Of a DNA stretch of 55,146 nt, positions 35,874 through 44,473 are shown piece after piece. This DNA is from CAZUZD01 sp964624465 (GTDB lineage Bacteria; Planctomycetota; Planctomycetia; Isosphaerales; Isosphaeraceae): contig CAZUZD010000009.1 in assembly GCA_964624465.1 (NCBI GenBank), positions 1 to 55,146 on the forward strand, read 5' to 3'. Under the pieces are notes generated by a model. The model searched no databases. It had not been told where the DNA came from and saw only the letters and a list, made by a program, of their open reading frames with translations. How positions within the stretch are numbered: the first letter of the stretch is position 1; the number at the start of each line of letters is the position of its first letter. The position numbers and the translations under genes were made by a program.

Positions 35874-36764
35874 TCAACGGAACTCGTCGCTCGAGACCGT
35901 CTCGCCGCCGTTGCGGGTCATGACCTTGATCAGGACCGGTCGGGCGATCGTGGCCGAGATCGTCGAGACGCTGCCGTCGCACTTGCCGAAGTTCACGACG
36001 CCGGGGTGCTTGCTGCCCCAGTAGACATAGTGCGGCTGGCCATTGACGACGATCGGCCGGTTGATCGCGCGATCCAGCGTCGTCCGCACACAGCAGCTCG
36101 ACGCCTCGCTCCAGAAGCCTTCGAGCGACTCGCCGTACAGGACCGTGCTGGACGTGCCGTCGGTGATCCCGGCCATCGACACGGCCGAGTTCATGTACGT
36201 GACGCCGTTGTCGAAGAAGAAGCAATCGAGCGGGTTCTGCGAGGGGCAGTCGGGCACCTGGCCGGCCGCCATGTTGCCCCGATAGTCGCTGCGTCCGAAC
36301 CGTTCGTTCGTCGCCGGCTTCGCGCCGCCCGCTCGCGAGACATCCTTCGGGTTCGACGGGCAGACCAGGAAGTTGAGGGTCCGGCGAACGCTGGTGACGT
36401 TCTCGATGGCGCTGGTGCCGTAGTCGAAGTTGATCTCGTTGAAGAGGTTCCCCTCCTCGATCTGGCGGAACAGCCCGGTGATCCCGTTCCACATCGCCGG
36501 CGACGCCTGGTAGGGCAGGCAGCTCGCGTCGTACTCCGAGCAGAGCCAGCCGGAGGGGAACTGCTGGAACACGTCGTGGTAGTTCTGGGCGGCCAGGTTG
36601 AGCTGCTTGAGGTTGTTGATGCACTGCGTGCGGCGGCCCGCCTCGCGGGCGCTCTGCACGGCAGGCAGCAGGAGCGCCGCCAGCACCCCGATGATGGCGA
36701 CCACCACGAGCAGCTCGATGAGTGTGAAGCCGGCGCGGGCCCGGGTCGACGTGTCGGCGTTCAC
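35874..36764 (-). CDS. DUF1559 pseudopilin-like protein
   Basis: 296 aa. The type-II prepilin signal ARAG-FTLIELLVVVAIIG lies at the N-terminus, cleaved after Gly and followed by a long hydrophobic helix and AREAGRRTQCINNLKQL. The C-terminal H-x9-DG motif (His, then CDG) of planctomycete DUF1559 proteins is present near residue 265. These abundant proteins are exported by pilin-like machinery and probably sit in the envelope. The GTG start at 36764 has GGAG at 8 nt. It is tightly convergent with the flavin reductase gene (16 nt). Confidence 0.93.
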   Translation of the reverse strand: MNADTSTRARAGFTLIELLVVVAIIGVLAALLLPAVQSAREAGRRTQCINNLKQLNLAAQNYHDVFQQFPSGWLCSEYDASCLPYQASPAMWNGITGLFRQIEEGNLFNEINFDYGTSAIENVTSVRRTLNFLVCPSNPKDVSRAGGAKPATNERFGRSDYRGNMAAGQVPDCPSQNPLDCFFFDNGVTYMNSAVSMAGITDGTSSTVLYGESLEGFWSEASSCCVRTTLDRAINRPIVVNGQPHYVYWGSKHPGVVNFGKCDGSVSTISATIARPVLIKVMTRNGGETVSSDEFR

Positions 36765-36897
36765 GGTCAGTGCTCCGGGGCTTGGGGCGTGAGAGGGATT
36801 GCCCTCACCGTAATGCACCCGCTGGCATGATGCAATCATCGATCCGCGTAAACTCTCACCCGGTCGGCACCCCCGGCCCGGCCGGCCGAGGCGGCGC

Positions 36898-38262
36898 TCA
36901 GGCGGACGGGATCGTCAGGGCCAGCAGGTCGTGCGGGGTGGGGCTCTGGTCGACCGCGTCGAGGCGATCCCAGAGCTCGGTGGCCCGCCGCCCGCCGAGG
37001 ACCGGATCGACAAGCCCGAGGTACTTGGCCTGGAGTTGCTCGGTGGTCATCCGGTTCTTGTCGTGACCGGGCGGGAAGGCGACCTCGAGGGTGTGCTCGG
37101 CACCGTCGTCGAGCACGACCGTGATCCGGTTCGGGATCCCGGCGGGGTAGCCGGCGGTCAGGGCCGGATCCTCGACGACCGTGGTGCGGGCGACCAGGTC
37201 GAGCAGGGCGGGGTCGGCCAGCCGCTCGTCGCTGAACTGGCGGGCGGTGATCTCACCATCCACCAGCGCGACCGCGGTGCAATAGGGCAAGCTGTGGTCG
37301 GCGGTCTCGCGGGTGCGGGGCCGCCACTTCTCGGGGTCCTTGCCGATGATCTCGACGGCGGTCCGGAAGGTGGCGATCCGGATCGAGCGGATCCGCGCCG
37401 GATCACCGATCTGCGGTCGCAGCTCGAAAGCCGCGGCGATGGCCGACTGGCTGTGATACTCGGCCGGCACGAACTTGATGGACGTCTTCGGCAGCATCCA
37501 GTCGCCGGCCGTCGGCCCGCCGAGCTGGGTGAGCGAGAACGGTCCGGAGACCTGCTCGAAGAAGCCCATCTCCCCCTCGAACAGCGGCGCCGGGCCGGTG
37601 AGCCCCCGACTGGCGAGCAGGGCGGCGAAGGTCGCGTTCCGGGCGGCGTGGGCGAAAGCGCAGCCCTTCCACATCGAGAGCTCGCCGGCGCGGGTCAGTC
37701 GCAACGCGGCCGAGGTCGTGCCGGCAATCCCCAGCGCATGGCGAGCCTGAGTGTGCGAAAGGCCCATCAGCCGGGCGGCGGCCAGCACGGCGGAGAGGTG
37801 GCCGTACGTGACGTGGTCCCAGCCCCGGGCCCGGATGCTGTTGGCGTCGCAGAGCCGGCACTGGACCTCGTAGGCCACAGCCGCCGCCGTGATCCAGTCC
37901 TGGCCGCTGGACCCGACGTGCTCGCCGACGGCCATGATCGCCGCCCAGTTGTCGCTCGGGTGCGCCGGCTCGAGCGACAGGTACGTGTCGTTGCAGTCGA
38001 GGTAGCGGATGTGCACGCCGTTGGCGAACGCCGCCCAGTCCGGGGTCGAGCGCCCGCCGCCGATCAGGGCCGCTCCGGTGCCGCCCATCGCCTGGGCGGT
38101 GTCGCGGGCGATGATCGGGGCCGGTTCGTGCAGGGCCCCGAGGGCGCAGGCGAACGAGTCGATCAACCGGCGCTTCGCCTCGACGACGACCGCCCCGGGC
38201 AGGTCCGCGAACCGGGTCTGGAGGGCGAACTCCACGAGGCGATCAGCAAGGTCGGCGGACAT
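36898..38262 (-). CDS. MmgE/PrpD family protein (2-methylcitrate dehydratase-like)
   Basis: 454 aa, matching MmgE/PrpD over its whole length. Motifs include VEAKRRLIDSFACALGA near the start, NGVHIRYLDCNDTYL, AHPSDNWAAIMAVGE and GYPAGIPNRITVVLDDG near the end. PrpD dehydrates 2-methylcitrate in propionate use, but many relatives have other substrates. No prpB or prpC is adjacent, so the substrate is open. GGAG lies about 10 nt before the ATG. It lies 52 nt after the lipase-like gene on the same strand. Confidence 0.88.
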   Translation of the reverse strand: MSADLADRLVEFALQTRFADLPGAVVVEAKRRLIDSFACALGALHEPAPIIARDTAQAMGGTGAALIGGGRSTPDWAAFANGVHIRYLDCNDTYLSLEPAHPSDNWAAIMAVGEHVGSSGQDWITAAAVAYEVQCRLCDANSIRARGWDHVTYGHLSAVLAAARLMGLSHTQARHALGIAGTTSAALRLTRAGELSMWKGCAFAHAARNATFAALLASRGLTGPAPLFEGEMGFFEQVSGPFSLTQLGGPTAGDWMLPKTSIKFVPAEYHSQSAIAAAFELRPQIGDPARIRSIRIATFRTAVEIIGKDPEKWRPRTRETADHSLPYCTAVALVDGEITARQFSDERLADPALLDLVARTTVVEDPALTAGYPAGIPNRITVVLDDGAEHTLEVAFPPGHDKNRMTTEQLQAKYLGLVDPVLGGRRATELWDRLDAVDQSPTPHDLLALTIPSA

Positions 38263-38314
38263 CGGGCGGGGACTCCGGCGGGCCCATTCCGGGCGGTGGG
38301 ACGGTCAGCCCGAC

Positions 38315-40243
38315 TCAGCGTCGAGCCGGCGGCGGTACGGCCGGGGCCCCGTTGGCCACGGCGTCGGAGGCGAACTCGGCGAGGTGTTCCAGCAGGATCC
38401 GGCGCACCTCGCGGATCGCCTCGGGGTTCTTCTGCACCCCATGATCGGAGCGGACCAGGACCTCGGAGACCACGCCGTCGAGGTGGGCGCTGCGGTACGG
38501 CACCACGCCGTCGGTGGTGTTGGCCCGCGCCTCGGGGCGGATCGAACCGATCACCGAGTGTAGCTTGGCCTCGGGGTTCGTCGCCATCTTCAGCAGGGCC
38601 AGGAGCACGGGCGAGTCCGACTCCAGCGTCTCGATCGAGCTCGGCAGGTGCCGGAACCGCTTCGGGAACGCCTCGGGGTTGTCCTTGACCAGCTTGTCCA
38701 GGAGCTGCACGTAGCTGTCCGGCTCGGCGATCAGGCCCGAGCCGACGCGGCCCACCAGCCCCCGGCTGTAGTCCGAGCCCCGGTGCGGCGTCCCCAGGAA
38801 GACGACCCGCTTGACGCTCGGCACCCAGTCGAAGTGGGCGTAGTGGTCCAGCTCGCGGAGCACCTCGGGCGGGCCGAGGATGTCGCTGAAGCTGCGGTCG
38901 GTGTAGAGGTGCCAGAGATACTCGTCGCTCCGCACGACCATGGCGTGGCTCAGGAGGCCGCCCATGCTGTGGCCGAGGAGGACCATCTGGTCGAATCGCG
39001 GGTTCTGGCCGTCCGGATTGAACTGCCCGCGCGCCTGCCGGAGCGCATCCCGCAGGCCCGAGGCGGCGATCGGCACCGGCATCCCGGTGGGGTACATGTA
39101 CAGGAAGAACTGGTACTTCTGGTGGATTGCCGGGTCGCGCAGCAGCTCGTTGAGCATCGGGATCCAGGCCAGCGGCGTCGAGATCAGGCCGTGCACCATC
39201 ACGATCGGGATCTTGTCCGGCTCGTACGGCCGCAGGAGCATCAGGCCGGCGCGCTCGCTGGCCTGACCGGGTCGGAACAGGCCGGTCCAGCGGTACTTGT
39301 CGAGGTCGGTCTGCGACCACATGTAGGCCAGCGGCGTCGTGAAGTCGGCGTCGATCGCGAGCTGGTTGCTCGCCTCGCCGATGGCCGGCACCTGGATCGG
39401 GTCGAACAGGTCGATCTCGCACTCGCGCACCTCGCCCTCGGGCCCCTCCTTGGGGTCGCCCAGCGGGTGGGTCGGGCGGAGCACGGCCGTGAGCGCGAAG
39501 GCGACCGTCGGCGGGTAGAAACGCTCCGGGCCCTCCTTCACCTCGCTCTTGCGGCGGACGGCGATCAGGGGCACCCCGATGCCGTAGCGCCGGCTGCGCC
39601 CGATCAGGCCGCCGTCGCCCTTGAGCTCGTAGTCGGCGGCCAGGATCAGCTCGTCGAGCTCCTCGGATTTCCAGGCGCTGCCCGGCCAGAGCCGGAAGCT
39701 CATCGAGCGCTCGCTGCCCTGGATCCGGATCTGGATCGTCTGGCCGGGCTTGATCCGGTCCTTGGTCGTGGCCGCCCGCAACAGGCGATCGAGGGCCGCG
39801 TTGTAGAGGTCGCAGGCCAGCCGGTACCGCGGGTCGATCGGGGAGCGGGCCTGCGCCAGTCGGGGATCGAAGAGGTAGTCGAAGGCGTAGGCGACCGTGC
39901 TGGTGTAGTGATCGAGCGCCGCGGCCCCGCCCTTGCGGCGCGACTCGGCGCGACGGCCCTCGACCCACGAGAGCTCGGCGAGTGCGAAGACGAGGTCAAC
40001 ATCGGGGACGGCGCGGGCCTGCTTCTGGAGGAGCTTGAGGGCCCGCTCCGGGTCGCGCTTGTACGTGTCGACCAGGCTGGCACGTCGGAGCGTCTCCAGC
40101 GTGCGCTCGCTCGGGCCATTGATCTGCGAGGCGCTCACCTGCCAGGCGGAGTGCAGCTTGTCGCCGCGCCGGGGCTGGAGCGTGATGTCGTCGGAGGCCA
40201 CGGCCAGCGCCAGGGCCACGACCGCGAGCAGCGGGACAGGCAT
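38315..40243 (-). CDS. Secreted lipase/esterase-like alpha/beta hydrolase
   Basis: 642 aa. A signal peptide (residues 1 to about 17) is followed by a long N-terminal region of about 320 residues unlike known hydrolases, which may bind the substrate or envelope. The hydrolase core contains MVHGLISTPLAWIPML and the nucleophile elbow GHSMGG with Ser426. FLGTPHRGSDYSRG resembles PGAP1/lipase-type enzymes, and DHGVQKNPEA supplies a likely His near residue 612. GGAGTG lies upstream of the ATG. It probably cleaves an ester or lipid in the periplasm or outside the cell. Confidence 0.85.
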   Translation of the reverse strand: MPVPLLAVVALALAVASDDITLQPRRGDKLHSAWQVSASQINGPSERTLETLRRASLVDTYKRDPERALKLLQKQARAVPDVDLVFALAELSWVEGRRAESRRKGGAAALDHYTSTVAYAFDYLFDPRLAQARSPIDPRYRLACDLYNAALDRLLRAATTKDRIKPGQTIQIRIQGSERSMSFRLWPGSAWKSEELDELILAADYELKGDGGLIGRSRRYGIGVPLIAVRRKSEVKEGPERFYPPTVAFALTAVLRPTHPLGDPKEGPEGEVRECEIDLFDPIQVPAIGEASNQLAIDADFTTPLAYMWSQTDLDKYRWTGLFRPGQASERAGLMLLRPYEPDKIPIVMVHGLISTPLAWIPMLNELLRDPAIHQKYQFFLYMYPTGMPVPIAASGLRDALRQARGQFNPDGQNPRFDQMVLLGHSMGGLLSHAMVVRSDEYLWHLYTDRSFSDILGPPEVLRELDHYAHFDWVPSVKRVVFLGTPHRGSDYSRGLVGRVGSGLIAEPDSYVQLLDKLVKDNPEAFPKRFRHLPSSIETLESDSPVLLALLKMATNPEAKLHSVIGSIRPEARANTTDGVVPYRSAHLDGVVSEVLVRSDHGVQKNPEAIREVRRILLEHLAEFASDAVANGAPAVPPPARR

Positions 40244-40339
40244 GGTCGGGTCACTCCCTCGACCCGGAGTCGATTGCGACCGGGGTCCCGCGCAGGCGGG
40301 CCCGCCGCAGCATGGATGTACTGGACCACCCGATCGCGG

Positions 40340-41482
40340 TCAAGACCGCCCGACCCGCAACGATCCCTTCAGACGCCGGGCCCGCTCCAGGCCGGTGCGC
40401 AGGAGCCGGTTCCCCACGCCCGGCGCTATCGGCGCGGGTGGCCGCAACGCCTCCTCCAGCTCGGCCACGCGGCGCAGCAACTCGGCACGCTCGTGTTCCA
40501 GCACGGATTCACGCAACTGCGACTGCTTCAGGTGCTCGCCCTGCTCCCAGAGCTTCTCGAGCACCTGGTTGCGTTGACGGGCCGAGGCCTCCGTCTCCCA
40601 GGTCCAGGCGGCGCGCGCCTCGGCGAATTGCTGGATCGCCTGCTGGTATTCGAGTCGCTGGGTTTCAAACCGCTGCCGGTCGGCCTGCCAGGCCCCGCGC
40701 TCGGCTTCCAGGATCGCACGCGACTCATCCAGCCGGAGCTGGGTCGCGACCAGGTCGTGGCGGAGGAAGCAATCGTGGTGGTTCACCGGCACCTGAAGTG
40801 TCGGGATCCAGGCCGCGCGGTCCTCGCGGACGTAGAACCGGTTCACACCGTTGAAGGTCGCGAACCGGTAGCCCTGATCGAGCAGGAGCGGCTCCCAGGC
40901 CGTGTAGCTGGGGGCCTCGTGGAGCGGCTCGGTCGATTCGATGACGAAGATCTCGGGCCGCCAGCGGTCCAGCGGAATGCCCTTCAGCACGGCCAGCTCG
41001 TGGCCCTCCACATCGAGGGAGACCAGGTCGACCGGGGGCAGATCGTGCTCGACGAGGATCGACGCGATCGTCCGGGATGGGACGGTGTGCTCCCGGACGC
41101 GGAACCCCTGGCGCTCATGCTCGCGGGCCGTGGCCGCGTCGCTGGTCGAGAGGCCCGTCTGGTCGCCGTCGCGTTCGACCTCGAAGAACCGCAGCGTGCC
41201 ATCCTGATCCGAGGCCGCCGTCCGCAGATTCAGGTCCTCGGGCCGCAGCTCGACGATCCGGCGGTGGCCGGTCTCGGTCGGCTCGATGGTCGTCCCGCGC
41301 CAGCCGCGCAGGTAGAAGAAGTACGTGTTGCTGTCGAGGAACGGGTGATTGGCCCCGATGTCCAGGTACCGGCCGCGCCGATCGCCGAGGACGCGGTCGA
41401 GCAGGATGTCCTCGAGGTTCTGCGCGTAGGAGATGCGAGGGCCACCCGGACGGCGTTCAACGGGCATTTCGGCGGGGCTCAT
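40340..41482 (-). CDS. FkbM-family methyltransferase with C-terminal coiled coil
   Basis: 380 aa. An FkbM-type SAM methyltransferase domain (about 15-240) has YLDIGANHPFLDSNTYFF as the SAM motif, GTTIEPT and the FkbM phrase VDLVSLDVEGHELAVLKG. Residues about 260-355 form a charged Glu/Gln/Arg heptad region, a likely coiled coil, followed by a basic tail. AGGGAGG stands 5 nt before the ATG at 41482. FkbM enzymes O-methylate sugars or other metabolites. As the last gene of a glycan export operon it may cap the glycan chain. Confidence 0.88.
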   Translation of the reverse strand: MSPAEMPVERRPGGPRISYAQNLEDILLDRVLGDRRGRYLDIGANHPFLDSNTYFFYLRGWRGTTIEPTETGHRRIVELRPEDLNLRTAASDQDGTLRFFEVERDGDQTGLSTSDAATAREHERQGFRVREHTVPSRTIASILVEHDLPPVDLVSLDVEGHELAVLKGIPLDRWRPEIFVIESTEPLHEAPSYTAWEPLLLDQGYRFATFNGVNRFYVREDRAAWIPTLQVPVNHHDCFLRHDLVATQLRLDESRAILEAERGAWQADRQRFETQRLEYQQAIQQFAEARAAWTWETEASARQRNQVLEKLWEQGEHLKQSQLRESVLEHERAELLRRVAELEEALRPPAPIAPGVGNRLLRTGLERARRLKGSLRVGRS

Positions 41483-41501
41483 GGTTGCCTCCCTGCGGGG
41501 C

Positions 41502-41870
41502 TCAGACGGCCTCGGCCGGATAGTCCGATTCGACCTCGCAGCCGCCGGCCTGGAGGACCGAGAGCCCATTGCCGGTCGACTCACGTTCGGCCAGGGCAGT
41601 CTGGAGCGCCTCGACCTGGAGCTGGAGCCGGGCCAGCTCCCGGACGAGGCTGTCCAGGTTCAGGTTCGTCTCCTCGCCCTGCACGCTCACCTCGTGACGC
41701 GCCAGGTTGAGGCCGGCCTCGATGCCGTTGATCCGGGCATGGAGCGGCTCGGTCACCGCCACCTGGAGCACCTGGGTGAACCCCTGGTGGACCTTGCGCA
41801 CCACCGGTCGGCGCAACGGGCCGGTCAGCTTCCAGCCGGCCTGACCCAGCCGCTTCAAGACTCGCTTCAT
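41502..41870 (-). CDS. Small coiled-coil protein of the glycan operon
   Basis: 122 aa. A basic N-terminus (MKRVLKRLGQAGWKLTGPLR) is followed by a helical region with a heptad-like stretch (LDSLVRELARLQLQVEALQ, about residues 72-90) and an acidic tail. No family is recognised. GGAG lies 8 nt before the ATG. It lies 19 nt upstream of the FkbM gene and 34 nt downstream of the two-module glycosyltransferase, clearly in the operon. Its paired-helix character parallels the tail of FkbM; the two might interact. Confidence 0.65.
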   Translation of the reverse strand: MKRVLKRLGQAGWKLTGPLRRPVVRKVHQGFTQVLQVAVTEPLHARINGIEAGLNLARHEVSVQGEETNLNLDSLVRELARLQLQVEALQTALAERESTGNGLSVLQAGGCEVESDYPAEAV

Positions 41871-41904
41871 TGGTCGCACTCCAGTTTCAAGGTCCAGGCA
41901 GGCG

Positions 41905-44382
41905 TCAGGCCGATCGTCGGGTCCGGCGGGCCCTCGGCCCCCGCTCGATGCAGTCGATGTATCGCTCGGCAGCCAGGCTCCAGCGGTGGGCCCGCTCGAC
42001 ATACCGCAATGCCGCCCGCCCCAGCCGATGGCGCTCAGCCGGGTCCTGAGCCAACTGGAGCAGGGCCCGCTCCAGCCTGGCCGGTCCCTCGGTCTCCCAG
42101 TCCACCTTGCGGACGGTGTCGTCGGGGTAATCGGCGAAGGTGGCCACCGAATTGACGATCGTGGGCACCCCGTGTCGCAGCAGATGCAGCAGCGCGCCCG
42201 AGGTCTCGCCGAACGTCGGGGGGCGGCGGAGGCTGATCCCGATGTCGGTGACGGTCAGCAGCTCGTCGAACGCCTCGGCCGGCTGCCGTCCGAGGAACTG
42301 GACGCGGTCGTTCAGACCCAGTGCCGCGGTGTGCCGCCGCGCCTGCCCTTGCTCCCAGTCCTCGCCGACGAGCAGGAACGTCGCCTTCGGCTCGCGGGCC
42401 GCCAGCACCGCGAACGCGTCGAGCGCCTCGGTGTTCATCTTGCCGTTGGTCAGGATGCCGAAACTCGCCACCACGAGCGCATCGGCGGGGATCCCGAACC
42501 GCTCCCGGACGCTCGCCCGGTAGCATGGCGTGACGATCCGGACGTCGGCCCCGTGGGGGATCACGCACGTCCGGTCTGCCAGATCGGGCACGCAGCGCTC
42601 GGCCTCGCGATGGCACCAGGGCGAGTGCACGACGACGGACTCGGCATGGGCGAAGATCCGCCGGTTCAGGTGCCGCGCCCGGCGCGCCATGGCGTCCTGG
42701 AACCCGCCTGGTTCGGCCATCCAGTCCTGGATCTCGGCATCCTCGACCGGCGGGGCCCCCGGATCGTCGAACGCGAACTGGGCTCGGAGGTAACCGTTGG
42801 GGTCGTGGCCGTGATTGCGGTGGGCGTACCAGAACTGGAACCCGGCCAGGCTGAAGTCGTGAAGGGCCACGATGCCGCCGTGACGCTGAAGGGCCTCGTA
42901 CACGAACTGGTGATAGAACGAGTTGCCCATCTGGTGGACCACGCCACGGTAACCGATCACCCGGTCGTTCCGCTCGAAGAGCCGCCAGTCGTACGACGCC
43001 AGGGCACCGCCGCCGAGGGCGGGCTCGGGAACGTAACCGGGCTCATGATAGAGGTCGATCCGGTAGGTGTCGGACAGGGCCCGAACCAGGTTCGCCGCGT
43101 AGTCGGCGATCCCGGTCGCCTTCGGGGCCCAGGGCGAGAATATCGCCAGCCGGGGGCGGGATGTGTCTCGTCGCCTCGGGGAGTGACCGCGCGCGATCGC
43201 GGGTCGGCCAGCGGCCCGATCGAGCGCGCCAATGGCGCGATCGGCGACCTTCGACCAGTGGAACTCGCGGGAGCGGACCAGCCCACGCTCGCCCAGCTCC
43301 CGGAGCGATTCCGGGCTCGCGAGCAGATCGGCCATCGCCTGCGACAGCTCGGCTGGGTCGGCGACGTTGACCAGTCGGCCAGCCTCACCGACAACTTCGG
43401 GCTGGGCCGAATTCTGGCCGGCCAGCACCGGGGCCCCGCAGTGCATGGCCTCCAGGATCGGGATCCCGAACCCCTCGTACTTCGAGGGAAACACGAACAG
43501 ACGGCACTGCTGGTAGAGCGTCCGGAGCGCCCGGTCGTCGACGCCGCCGGTCAGGACCAGCCGATCGTCGACCCCGCGGCGGCGTGCCAGGGCCCGGATG
43601 CGATCGGTGTAGGCGGGGGTCAGCTCGCACGTCACCACCAGCTGGTGCGACTCACGCAGCTCGGGGGGCAGCAGGCGATAGGCCTCCAGCAGGCCGTCGA
43701 GGTTCTTCCGATCGTCCATCCCCGAGAGGGTGAACACGAAGGGCCCGGTCACCCCGAGGTCGTGCAGGGTGCGACGATCCGGGCCGGGGATCGGGAACCG
43801 GGCTGCGGGCTGGAAGAACGTGGCGTCGGAGGCGGCGAGGATCGTGGTCAGTCGATCGGCGGGCATGCCCAGCAGGGCGGCACAATCCGCCCGGGTCGAC
43901 TCGGAGTTGGTCACCAGGTGGTCGTACTGGCGAAGCCGCTCCAGGCTGCGATAGAACCGCCGCGCGTGCCGCTCGTCGCGGAGGTAATGCTCCTGGAACA
44001 GGAACGGGATCACGTCGTGCACCAGGGCGATCAGCGCCGGTCCCTCGATCGGGCGAGCCGGCGTGAGGTATTCGGGGTGCAGCTCGAACGGGTTCAGGAC
44101 GAGGAGGGCGTCGACCTGGTCGGGATTTTCCTGCGCAACTCGCTGAATCGCCTGGCCCAGCCGGGTCTCGCCACGGCTGCGGTCGGGGCCAATGCGACGG
44201 ACCTCGGCGTTCGGCCCCGAGGGATAGTCCTCGATGGGCAGGCGATCGTGGCTGTAAAGGAGGAAGGAGCGATCGGGCGCGGCGGCGAACAGAGCATCGA
44301 GGAAGTGCCGGGCGTACCGGCCCACGCCCCGATGCCGGCTGTCGTCCGACTGCAGCGCCAGCATGTCGATCCCGATCCGCAT
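41905..44382 (-). CDS. Two-module glycosyltransferase (GT4-type A plus B modules)
   Basis: 825 aa with two GT-B modules. Module A (about 1-385) opens with RIGIDMLALQS and GVGRYAR and carries the complete E-x7-E site YEGFGIPILEAMHCG. Module B (about 405-825) opens with FSPWAPKATGIADY, contains HQMGNSFYH and ends with a nucleotide-sugar region FGETSGALLHLLRHGVPTI. There is no membrane segment, so it probably works at the cytoplasmic face on a lipid-linked glycan. GGAGGGAG precedes the ATG at 44382. It resembles the three-module enzyme upstream and may have arisen by duplication. Confidence 0.9.
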   Translation of the reverse strand: MRIGIDMLALQSDDSRHRGVGRYARHFLDALFAAAPDRSFLLYSHDRLPIEDYPSGPNAEVRRIGPDRSRGETRLGQAIQRVAQENPDQVDALLVLNPFELHPEYLTPARPIEGPALIALVHDVIPFLFQEHYLRDERHARRFYRSLERLRQYDHLVTNSESTRADCAALLGMPADRLTTILAASDATFFQPAARFPIPGPDRRTLHDLGVTGPFVFTLSGMDDRKNLDGLLEAYRLLPPELRESHQLVVTCELTPAYTDRIRALARRRGVDDRLVLTGGVDDRALRTLYQQCRLFVFPSKYEGFGIPILEAMHCGAPVLAGQNSAQPEVVGEAGRLVNVADPAELSQAMADLLASPESLRELGERGLVRSREFHWSKVADRAIGALDRAAGRPAIARGHSPRRRDTSRPRLAIFSPWAPKATGIADYAANLVRALSDTYRIDLYHEPGYVPEPALGGGALASYDWRLFERNDRVIGYRGVVHQMGNSFYHQFVYEALQRHGGIVALHDFSLAGFQFWYAHRNHGHDPNGYLRAQFAFDDPGAPPVEDAEIQDWMAEPGGFQDAMARRARHLNRRIFAHAESVVVHSPWCHREAERCVPDLADRTCVIPHGADVRIVTPCYRASVRERFGIPADALVVASFGILTNGKMNTEALDAFAVLAAREPKATFLLVGEDWEQGQARRHTAALGLNDRVQFLGRQPAEAFDELLTVTDIGISLRRPPTFGETSGALLHLLRHGVPTIVNSVATFADYPDDTVRKVDWETEGPARLERALLQLAQDPAERHRLGRAALRYVERAHRWSLAAERYIDCIERGPRARRTRRSA

Positions 44383-44473
44383 CTCCGCTCCCTCCGGTCG
44401 GTGGCACCTGGCCAGTCCGACGATCCTCTCGTGCTCGGATTCCGCGCGGCCCGGAACGGGCACTCATCATCGC

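Noticed and set aside
36765..36897. TTGCAT with TACGGT at 17 nt as a promoter of the DUF1559 gene
   Set aside because: Each box matches only about half of the consensus, which is not enough to report as a feature.
38648..41710. 1020-codon plus-strand open frame across the lipase and FkbM genes
   Set aside because: It spans two well-supported minus-strand genes and an intergenic gap, and its translation shows no protein family.
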